Assembly (NCBI GenBank): GCA_902580225.1
Contig: CACHJU010000021.1
Location: 1-36,685 of the forward strand
DNA: 36,685 nucleotides
DNA from: an uncultured Verrucomicrobiota bacterium
GTDB taxonomy: Bacteria; Verrucomicrobiota; Verrucomicrobiia; Opitutales; Seribacteraceae
Reading direction: 5' to 3'
Position 1 is the first letter of the stretch. Each line of letters begins with the position of its first letter. The position numbers were made by a program, and so were the translations under genes. Of this stretch, positions 24,076 to 31,327 are shown piece after piece. The notes beneath the pieces are model-generated. The model was not told the DNA's origin. It did no database searches and saw only the letters and a list, made by a program, of their open reading frames with translations.

Positions 24076-24771
24076 TTATAATGGTTTGGTTACTGCTGCA
24101 GAAATAGTTATTCCACTTTTATAGAGTGAGGAGGATTTAACTTAAACTTCCTCCCCCAAGGAAGTTTCAGCTTCTAAATTAGATCTTTTATAAGATCGTG
24201 AATTAAAAACCTCAATTGCTAAATAATCACTTGCTAAGCCAATTGATAAGAAATTGTTTTTGAAATAATCTTCATTTAAATCCCCTGCGGTCAAATACGA
24301 ACAATCTAGTGCGACTCCATCTACTTTTATATTCTTCCAATCATTCTCGACTTTATGAAGAGCAAGTAGAGCAAGTTTTGCTGCAAAACGATCATTCATC
24401 CAAGATGTCTCTAAGCCTATGGTAAATCCCCCTCTCGGTTCATTACCAAATGAACGGGATATTGTCCGATTATCAGAAAATCCGATGCTTGAAGGAAGAG
24501 GAGAAAAACCAGATCGACTTTCTCTTGTAATGGTATCGGCAAGCAAATCATACCCCCTATCCAGTTGATCGTCGCTGATAATCAATCCTCCCAAATAAAA
24601 TGGCCAACTATTGATTGTGCCTTCCAAGTTTCCCTGATCTTTTAAAAGCCTGATTTCATGTCGCAAAAATGGTTCATCTGAAGACAAAAATGGCTCTTCA
24701 GCAAGGTGTAAGAAACTAGAAATTACAACAAAGCCGATTAGATATTTTATGATCCCACCATAGTTATACAT
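24076..24771 (-). pseudogene. Decayed Wzi paralogue with internal deletion and nonsense codon
   Basis: Remnant of a second wzi gene. Residues 24-160 of its 209-residue frame align by eye with the intact Wzi at 12183-13640 (EPFLSSDEPFLRHEIRLL against EPFLSPHDLPLRHEIRLL; WMNDRFAAKLALLAL against WMNDRYALKLSLQAL). It then jumps from VDGVALDCSYLTA straight to GDLNEDYF...AIEVFNSRS, which matches the far C-terminal part of the intact protein, so roughly 240-280 residues of barrel are missing in frame (junction near 24285). A TAA at 24142-24144 ends the frame after SLGEEV, but reading through gives VKSSSLYKSGITISAAVTKPL and a second TAA at 24076-24078, matching the paralogue's last strand. It can hardly form a working barrel. 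It is the first gene of the export operon and abuts the SLBB gene. Confidence 0.85.
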
Positions 24772-24863
24772 TATTAAAAAATTACACAGATTAATCCATT
24801 GAGCAATCTCAAAGCTTCAATGTTTTATCTCGCTCATTGCTAATTTAGCCTGTAAGGAATATT
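24772..24863. promoter_or_regulatory. Divergent intergenic region with small palindrome
   Basis: These 92 bases separate the divergently oriented wzi remnant and glnD, so promoters for the large export operon and for glnD should lie here. TTGAGCAATCTCAA (24799-24812) is a 5-base inverted repeat with a 4-base spacer. TTGAGC (24799-24804) followed after 18 bases by TTTTAT (24823-24828) is a weak sigma70-like pair toward glnD. I found no convincing pair toward wzi. AAGGAA at 24854-24859 is the likely glnD ribosome binding site. Confidence 0.3.
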
Positions 24864-27647
24864 TTGTCGTATATGGAGGATGATCCCTTATTTAGACGCA
24901 CTAGGCAACATGCAGAACGAAGGTTAACCTTTGGAGCATCTCAGTCCACAAAAGACAAGTTAAATCAAATCAAGGTATTCTTACGCTTAGAAAAAGAAAT
25001 GTTACACCGTTATCATCAAAAGGGGGATTCCGGGTTGCGATTGACTACGGCGAGATCAGTCATAATGGATGTTCTTCTCCAAAATCTTTACAATTGGGCT
25101 ATCCAAGTTGCTCTAGAAAGTATGGGAGGAACCAAGCCCATGAGCATTTTAGCGACTGGAGGTTATGGTAGGGGTGAACTAAGCCCATTGAGTGATATTG
25201 ATATAATGTTTTTATATCCAAAATCTTCCATGGGTAAACCCTTGGACAATCTGAAGGAAATCATGACCCGAGAAATTCTGTATCCCCTATGGGATTCCGG
25301 ATTAAAAGTGGGGCATTCATCCAGAGAAATAAAAGAAGCTTTAATTGAGTCACAAAAAGACATTCGTAATAAAAATTCCATGCTGGATGCCCGATATGTC
25401 TGCGGTGACCGAAAGATTGCGAAAAACTTTACAACCAAATTCCTTAAATTCTGCCGTAAAAATCAACCTGCTCAATATTTAAATGAGCTTCTTATTCATC
25501 AACTTGAAAGAAGAGAAAGCAAGGGTAACACCGTTTTTTTACAGGCTCCGGATGTTAAAAATGGTGTCGGTGGCCTAAGGGACTACCAAGGTATTCTTTG
25601 GATGGCCAAAGTAAAATTCAATTTGGAAAATCTCGAGGGGCTTATTGATAAAAAATACCTGACGGAACAGGAGGCAAAATCATTCAAGGAAGCTTATTCA
25701 TTTCTTCTTCGGGTAAGAAATGAACTACACTTCCGAAGCACTCGACCAGTGGACATTCTTCATCTAGAAAAACAACCAGAAATCGCTCTTGGTTTGGGAT
25801 ACTCTCAAGAAGATATATTCAGACGGGTTGAAGTTTTCATGGGGGATTATTATAAAAAAGCCCAGTCAATTCATCAAATTAGTGGAATTTTAGAGGAAAG
25901 ATTGGTCCATGCAAATAGCGGAAATACATCAAAATTAACTTTCATAAATGTTCTCAACGTATACCGCTCACCTCCTGTTCAGAAAGTTGATGGTTTTGAC
26001 TTAATCGAGGATATCCTAACGAGTCCCGAACCTGATATTTTTGATTTGGACCCCGAGCGAATTATTCGCCTTTTTAGACATTCCCAAAGATTAAATGCTA
26101 AACTCTCGCCTGATCTTCGTGCTCTAGTCAGAAATCGGCTTTCCCTAGTGGATTCAACCCTTATTAATTCAAGCTCCGCTAATGTAACTTTTCGTTCTAT
26201 ACTCCAGGAAGTTGGGAATGTAAGCCCCATTCTTTGTGAGATGCATGAACTCGGTGTTTTGGGCCGATTTGTTCCAGAATTTGGAAGACTTTCCTGTAAA
26301 GTTCAACACGATTTATACCATCGTTTTACCGCAGATGTTCATGTTTTGCATTGCCTGACCAAATTGGATGAAATTTTTCAGGCTAAAAATAAACAAGCCA
26401 AACATTACCTCGAAGCACTCAGAAAAAATGAAGTTCCAGGTCTTCTCTATCTGATTCTTTTTCTTCACGACCTCGGAAAAGACCAAGGTCCAAAAGGCCA
26501 TTGCGAACGCGGGGTTGAAATTGCTAGAAGACTTTTAGATCGACTAGGTATTTCCTATGAAATGCATGACCGCATTCTATTTATTATTCGAAACCATCTG
26601 GAAATGAGCCGCTTTTCAAACAAATTTGACTTAGATGATCCAGAAGTAATTGAATCTTTTGCCCAATTTATAGAAGGCGAACAAAGACTCCGCTTTCTTT
26701 ATGTTCATACATATTGTGACGCAAATGCCACTGCTCCCGACCTATGGAACGATCACAAAGAAGAATTACACACCCATCTCTTTAACAACACTTTAAATGT
26801 TCTCGAGGGCAAGCATGCACGAAAAGATCCAAACATACTTAAGAATGCTTACATGGAAATCGACTTGGAGGGCATTCCCAAAGAAAATTTAGTTGAACAT
26901 CTTGAACTAGTCCCCGAAAGATATTTCTCTCATACAGGGAAAGAGGAAGTTGCTTTACATGTGGGCATGATCCATTGTTTTGGCGATAACGGTAACCAGT
27001 CATCCAAACCGATTATAAGCTGGAGAAATGATATGCGCCGTACACTTACGGTTGTAGATATTGTCACCAAGGATAGACCCGCCCTATTTGAAAAAATTGC
27101 CGGAGGGTTCTCGATTTCCGGACTTAATATACTGGGTGCACGTGCGGTTACACGGAAGGATGGAATCGCTATTGATGTCTTTTATGTTGAAGAGGATAAA
27201 GGAGGGATTGTGAACGATTCCAAAACCCGAAAACTTTGTGAATCATCCATTCATGCATTCCTCGAAAACGAAACTTCGCCCGACAAATTAATTAAAGAAA
27301 AAAGAAAAAAAACCGACAAAAACAAACTCTTTTCCAACCAAGACCGATTAGGCGAAAGAATTCCACCAAGGGTTGATGTTTACCATGATGTAACCCTTGG
27401 TCGGATTATGGTTGAAGTGCGAGCAGCCGACCAAGTTGGCTTGCTCCATTTAATTGCCAAAACCATTTCCAAGTGCGGATTTAGTATAAAATTTGCCCGA
27501 GTGGCGACGGAACAAGGGATCGCCACCGATATTTTTAATATCGAAAGAGCCGCCGGGGAGAAAAATCCTTCTCCTTCACAATTTCTTGAATTAAGAGAAG
27601 AATTGAGTGAATCTTTAAACGCAGAAAAATATTACTTAGAAGTTTAA
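24864..27647 (+). CDS. glnD: [Protein-PII] uridylyltransferase/uridylyl-removing enzyme
   Basis: A 927-residue GlnD, the cytoplasmic sensor of glutamine that adds UMP to, or removes it from, PII proteins. Domains in order: nucleotidyltransferase with GGYGRGELSPLSDIDIMF (99-116, metal-binding Asp111 and Asp113); the GlnD/PII-UTase helical domain (about 180-340); an HD phosphohydrolase domain with FLHDLGKDQG (His535, Asp536) for deuridylylation; and two C-terminal ACT domains, at about 727-795 and 848-920, that bind glutamine. All catalytic motifs are intact. The TTG at 24864 has AAGGAA four bases before it; the ATG nine bases downstream (24873) is an alternative start. It is the only plus-strand gene here and converges on the histidine kinase gene with an 8-base gap. 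Confidence 0.95.
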   Translation: MSYMEDDPLFRRTRQHAERRLTFGASQSTKDKLNQIKVFLRLEKEMLHRYHQKGDSGLRLTTARSVIMDVLLQNLYNWAIQVALESMGGTKPMSILATGGYGRGELSPLSDIDIMFLYPKSSMGKPLDNLKEIMTREILYPLWDSGLKVGHSSREIKEALIESQKDIRNKNSMLDARYVCGDRKIAKNFTTKFLKFCRKNQPAQYLNELLIHQLERRESKGNTVFLQAPDVKNGVGGLRDYQGILWMAKVKFNLENLEGLIDKKYLTEQEAKSFKEAYSFLLRVRNELHFRSTRPVDILHLEKQPEIALGLGYSQEDIFRRVEVFMGDYYKKAQSIHQISGILEERLVHANSGNTSKLTFINVLNVYRSPPVQKVDGFDLIEDILTSPEPDIFDLDPERIIRLFRHSQRLNAKLSPDLRALVRNRLSLVDSTLINSSSANVTFRSILQEVGNVSPILCEMHELGVLGRFVPEFGRLSCKVQHDLYHRFTADVHVLHCLTKLDEIFQAKNKQAKHYLEALRKNEVPGLLYLILFLHDLGKDQGPKGHCERGVEIARRLLDRLGISYEMHDRILFIIRNHLEMSRFSNKFDLDDPEVIESFAQFIEGEQRLRFLYVHTYCDANATAPDLWNDHKEELHTHLFNNTLNVLEGKHARKDPNILKNAYMEIDLEGIPKENLVEHLELVPERYFSHTGKEEVALHVGMIHCFGDNGNQSSKPIISWRNDMRRTLTVVDIVTKDRPALFEKIAGGFSISGLNILGARAVTRKDGIAIDVFYVEEDKGGIVNDSKTRKLCESSIHAFLENETSPDKLIKEKRKKTDKNKLFSNQDRLGERIPPRVDVYHDVTLGRIMVEVRAADQVGLLHLIAKTISKCGFSIKFARVATEQGIATDIFNIERAAGEKNPSPSQFLELREELSESLNAEKYYLEV

Positions 27648-27655
27648 TTCTTAAA

Positions 27656-29359
27656 TCAGGCTAAAGGTAGGCTTATTTTAAAAATTGTTCCCTCTGTCCC
27701 GGATTCAACTAATTCAAGATCACCATCATGAGCTCTCAAGATTCGCTTGGAAATGGACAAACCCAAACCTGTACCCTCTGTGGTTCCGGTAAGAAAAGAA
27801 TCAAAAATCTTTTCCTGGAGATCACTTGCAATACCCGAACCCGTATCCTTCACAAATAGCTGAGCCTTCCTGTCTTCACTCCAACCTGTCTCTATTGTAA
27901 GCTGCCCTCCTTGAGGCATCGCCACTAGTGCATTAAGCATGAGATTAAGAAGAGCCTGCTGAATCTGCCCCTTATCCACATAAACCATGAAATCATCCTC
28001 AAATTTGCATATATCTAGCTTAACTTGACATTGTTCCAATTTCAACCTCACCAATAATGCGGCATCCTGTATAATTTCTTTCAAAGAAAAAGGTTTTCGA
28101 AAGGCTTCCCGACTCTTTCCAAAATCTAAAATTCGGCCGGCAATTTGTTCTAAATGATCCAATTTTTCTTTAATGACTAAAAGATCTTTGCTTTTACCCT
28201 CATCTGTATCTACTAAATCAAGAGAATCAAAAAGCAATCGGATAACCATAAGAGGGTTTCGTATCTCATGGGCAATCTCAGCCGCCAAAGTGCCCAATGT
28301 GGTTAAACGTTCGCTTTTTCGAAGACTTTCCTCGGAATCAAAAACAAGTCCATAAAGTCTGGCATTCTCTGCCGCAATTGCTCCCAAATCAGCCAATGCT
28401 CTTGCAATTAACTTTTCATCGTCATTAAAGCGATGAGCCCTGTCCACATAAAGCGATAAAACTCCAATCGGTTCATCCTCATAGACCACTGGAGTCACAA
28501 GCATCGAATGGAGTTTTTCCTCTCGAATCAAAGTTACAAAGTGATGTTCTTCAGTGCGAAGTAAATCACGAGTTTGCACCTGTCTTTGACCTCGTAATGA
28601 AGTCCCTAAAATACTGTCCGAGAGACTTAATGATTCATCATAGGAACGGGAACCATTTCGATCCTGCAACGAATGTAAATTTAATAAATCCTCCTCTTTA
28701 TCATAAAGAAAAAAAGCGGAAAGGTTACAATCGAGTATCAGTAAAGCCTCACGGGTAATCGTTCTTAAGACTTCCTTCCATTCTCTTTTTCCCGACATAT
28801 CTTGGCCAACTAATACTAAAGTCTGCAATTGATCAGCTTTGCGCCTTAACTGCTGAATCATCCACATATTTTCCAATACCCTACTAGCCTCTTTCGCCAT
28901 TAGAACAAGTAAACGCAAATCATTTCCATTAAACGCATTTAATTCAAACGAATCAACATTGAGTGCACCAACCGTTCTTCCCCCTTCTATTAAGGGAGCC
29001 GCCATCTCTGTATTAATTCGATCATCCAGAGCAAAATATTTCTCCTCGTCCCTCACATTCGGGCATAAAAAAGGCTCTCCATAAAGTGCAACCCACCCGG
29101 TAATTCCAACTCCCATCGGCAATTCAAAACCTTTACTTGCAATGGAAAGACCGCGTTCTACCTCAATGAGTAACTTGTCAGAATTTGCATTAATAAGGCA
29201 AATGGATGCCGAGCTGGCACCAAATAAATTAATAACTTCGTCTAAAATATTCTCCAATGCTTCAAGAGGATCTTTTTCATTCCCAGATAAAGTACTTATA
29301 CGATACAAAGCATCAACGGCTTTGTGCTCAGATACATCTCTCTCCTCCCCTGGTTGCAT
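27656..29359 (-). CDS. GAF-domain sensor histidine kinase (orphan)
   Basis: A 567-residue soluble two-component kinase. Two GAF domains (about 15-170 and 195-340) would sense a cytoplasmic ligand; no membrane segments are present. The dimerisation domain has the phosphoacceptor His364 in AAEIAHEIRNPL (359-370). The ATPase domain shows the N box LNLMLNA (471-477), the G1 box DTGSGI (505-510), an F box near SFLTG, and the G2 box GTGLGLSI (529-536). This resembles NtrB-like or HWE-unrelated class kinases by its EIRNP H-box. No response regulator gene is adjacent, so the partner is unknown. It follows the HNH gene by 44 bases and may be co-transcribed with it; it ends 8 bases from the convergent glnD. 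Confidence 0.92.
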   Translation of the reverse strand: MQPGEERDVSEHKAVDALYRISTLSGNEKDPLEALENILDEVINLFGASSASICLINANSDKLLIEVERGLSIASKGFELPMGVGITGWVALYGEPFLCPNVRDEEKYFALDDRINTEMAAPLIEGGRTVGALNVDSFELNAFNGNDLRLLVLMAKEASRVLENMWMIQQLRRKADQLQTLVLVGQDMSGKREWKEVLRTITREALLILDCNLSAFFLYDKEEDLLNLHSLQDRNGSRSYDESLSLSDSILGTSLRGQRQVQTRDLLRTEEHHFVTLIREEKLHSMLVTPVVYEDEPIGVLSLYVDRAHRFNDDEKLIARALADLGAIAAENARLYGLVFDSEESLRKSERLTTLGTLAAEIAHEIRNPLMVIRLLFDSLDLVDTDEGKSKDLLVIKEKLDHLEQIAGRILDFGKSREAFRKPFSLKEIIQDAALLVRLKLEQCQVKLDICKFEDDFMVYVDKGQIQQALLNLMLNALVAMPQGGQLTIETGWSEDRKAQLFVKDTGSGIASDLQEKIFDSFLTGTTEGTGLGLSISKRILRAHDGDLELVESGTEGTIFKISLPLA

Positions 29360-29403
29360 GTAAAAGAAATAGCAGAATGGACTACTTAAGCGAGAATGGA
29401 AAA

Positions 29404-29997
29404 TTACTTTTCCTTAGACTGCAGAAAATACTCCCAGGATTTATCTACCTCTTTGCCATATAAAGAGGTCATAAAGGGACGACGGGGTGGTCTTTTAGGC
29501 TCCCTCAACAATCGCATACCCGCTTCCTTAGGCAGGCGATTACTCTTTTTGCTGTTGCAACGAATGCAGGAAATGACCACATTTTCCCAAGATGTCTTTC
29601 CCCCCCGATCCCTTGGAATTACATGATCCATGTTCAACTCTTTATTTGGTAAATTCTTGCCACAATACTGACACCGGTAATCATCCCGCTCCAATAGGTT
29701 TTGCCGGTTAAATTTCATCTCCTGTAAGAGCATTCGGTCATATCCCCGAAGTAATAATACACTCGGAACAAGAACCGACTGACTGACTGTGTTTACAACC
29801 CGTATACTACCACCCAGTTCATTTTCACGGCAATGTTCAAACCAAGCCTCCGAATCAAAAACGCGAAAACTTCCGTCCTCCGCAAAAATCACTTGGGCAT
29901 GATCAAGGGCAAGTAGGCTAAATGCCCTTTCGACCCCTATTACATTAACAGCTTGCCAAAGCCGGTTGAGTACGAGGGTTTGATAATTTGTATCCAT
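29404..29997 (-). CDS. HNH endonuclease family protein
   Basis: A 197-residue protein with a C-terminal HNH nuclease domain. The zinc-binding pairs are Cys109-x2-Cys112 (RCQYCGK) and Cys144-x2-Cys147 (SCIRCNSKKSNR). Between them are Asp124-His125 in NMDHVIPRDRGG and Asn139 in SWENVV, the catalytic histidine and middle asparagine. The N-terminal 100 residues (VLNRLWQAVNVIGVERAFSLL) are typical of the widespread chromosomal McrA-like HNH proteins found as single genes in many phyla; their function is not established, and repair or restriction roles have been proposed. The start is ATG. A consensus-like promoter lies immediately upstream. It is not part of a recognisable mobile element. Confidence 0.9.
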   Translation of the reverse strand: MDTNYQTLVLNRLWQAVNVIGVERAFSLLALDHAQVIFAEDGSFRVFDSEAWFEHCRENELGGSIRVVNTVSQSVLVPSVLLLRGYDRMLLQEMKFNRQNLLERDDYRCQYCGKNLPNKELNMDHVIPRDRGGKTSWENVVISCIRCNSKKSNRLPKEAGMRLLREPKRPPRRPFMTSLYGKEVDKSWEYFLQSKEK

Positions 29998-30007
29998 CCT
30001 TAGTCAA

Positions 30008-30037
30008 ATATAAGCAACCATAATTGGATTCTGTCAA
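30008..30037 (-). promoter_or_regulatory. Sigma70-like promoter before the HNH gene
   Basis: The minus strand has a perfect TTGACA (30032-30037) and TTATAT (30008-30013) with an 18-base spacer. The expected transcription start would fall only a few bases before the ATG at 29995-29997, implying a very short leader. The remaining 190 bases up to the SGNH-like gene are AT-rich and show no other feature I can support. Confidence 0.5.
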
Positions 30038-30228
30038 AAGATTTTTATCAATTTTTACAACCCAATCAGGTAACATAAAAACTATTTTATAAAACTTAGT
30101 TAGATTATTAGAATTTTCCCCCAATATAACTTTGGTTTTATTTCAAAAGTTCCAAGGACAGTAAATCAAAAAATATTATAATGATCAGCCAATTCTAAAA
30201 TCAGAAAACAACACAGTATTTAAACTTT

Positions 30229-31110
30229 TTATAAATCCAGAAATATTTGCCTACAGTTTTGTAATGCCCACTCACCAGAGGATATGTGAACACCATCCAA
30301 AGACATTTCTGGATCTAATGAATGATAATTACAGTAACAACCCTGTAAAAAATGCACCCCTGCTAGAAGGCATGCATCTTTTATTGAATTTATAAGATAA
30401 GCATGAGTCTCCTTTCTTTCCCCTAAAGATAGAAATGCTGGGTACGCATCTTTTTCAAGAATGTTTTTTAATTCTTTATAACTTTGCGGGTTTCGATGAG
30501 GCAATGAAGCGGAGGGCGGAGGGGGACTTTTAAAAAAGATATTGATTTCAAGTTTGGAATAAATGCTACTCAAACTGAGTTTTAAACTTTCAAGTTTATT
30601 GGCTAATTCTTGATCACAATAAATTTTAATTATTTCAATAATGGCTTTTTTTTGATGAAAACTTTCTATAAATAATTTTGTACGCACATCAATTTCTCCC
30701 AAGCTGACAATCACATTTAACTTTTTAAATACGATTTCTTCTTTCAGGCTTTCTAAAATAAGGATTATAGAACGGGATACTCCATTAAAATAGTTCTTTG
30801 ACTGTAAAGATCCAATTAAAGTCGTGGCTCCTGTCCAAAAACAATAGGTGCGGTTAACCGATTCGATAACTGCCATCTCATCCGTCACTTCTCTAAAAAG
30901 TCTGCCCAAAAATTCCGCATGACTGTCCCCGAATATTATATTTATGGTATCATTGAAATTATTCCACTTTTTTAAATTAACAAGTTCAAGCACCCTATTA
31001 TCCTCTCCACCAGTTTGATCCCCCAAAGTGGTTCTCCTCGGATGATTACTATAATGATGATGTACTAGGCTTAAAGCCTCTTCCGTTATAACATTTTTTA
31101 TAAAACTCAC
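30229..31110 (-). CDS. SGNH/GDSL-hydrolase-like protein, unknown substrate
   Basis: A 293-residue protein I cannot match to a named family, but it carries the block pattern of SGNH hydrolases. Block I is IIFGDSHAE (58-66) with Ser63 as candidate nucleophile; SLGEID (136-141) resembles the strand holding block III; LDGVHIS (271-277) supplies the Asp272/His275 pair of block V. A proline-rich turn, SPPPPSAS (195-202), lies between them. No signal peptide or membrane segment is seen, so it is predicted cytoplasmic. GDSH-containing relatives are often found near sugar-modifying genes, acting as esterases or acetyltransferase-linked domains, but this is only suggestive. The start is GTG directly after an in-frame TAA. 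It follows purF by 215 bases and has no obvious operon partner. Confidence 0.6.
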   Translation of the reverse strand: MSFIKNVITEEALSLVHHHYSNHPRRTTLGDQTGGEDNRVLELVNLKKWNNFNDTINIIFGDSHAEFLGRLFREVTDEMAVIESVNRTYCFWTGATTLIGSLQSKNYFNGVSRSIILILESLKEEIVFKKLNVIVSLGEIDVRTKLFIESFHQKKAIIEIIKIYCDQELANKLESLKLSLSSIYSKLEINIFFKSPPPPSASLPHRNPQSYKELKNILEKDAYPAFLSLGERKETHAYLINSIKDACLLAGVHFLQGCYCNYHSLDPEMSLDGVHISSGEWALQNCRQIFLDL

Positions 31111-31160
31111 TTAGACATTTTTCATTTTTTACCAATAGTAAATGAAATCATAATTTATAC

Positions 31161-31219
31161 CCTCTATGGAGAGGCAAGATAGAAAACCTTAATAAAAATA
31201 ACAAAAGAACCTCTCCATA
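31161..31219 (-). repeat. Overlapping inverted repeats, attenuator-like
   Basis: TATGGAGAGG (31165-31174) and CCTCTCCATA (31210-31219) are a perfect 10-base inverted repeat with a 35-base loop. The left arm also overlaps a local hairpin, CCTCT/AGAGG (31161-31174) with a 4-base loop. In minus-strand RNA the two structures compete for the same bases. The element lies downstream of purF and upstream of the SGNH-like gene; no T-run follows it. A regulatory or processing role is possible but unproven. Confidence 0.4.
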
Positions 31220-31309
31220 AGATAATTTAAATCCGCTTATTGCCAAAAAAGCTGTAAATTTACGGAAATGGATACAAAAGGAAATACCTTTGATCTTTAC
31301 AAAAACAAG

Positions 31310-31327
31310 AAAAGTATTTTCACTTTT
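31310..31327 (-). terminator. Weak intrinsic terminator candidate after purF
   Basis: On the minus strand AAAAGT, a six-base loop and ACTTTT form a short stem that overlaps the purF stop codon and is followed by CTTGTTTTTG. The T-rich tail fits an intrinsic terminator, but the stem has only one G-C pair. It would end the purine transcript; efficiency is doubtful. Confidence 0.3.
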
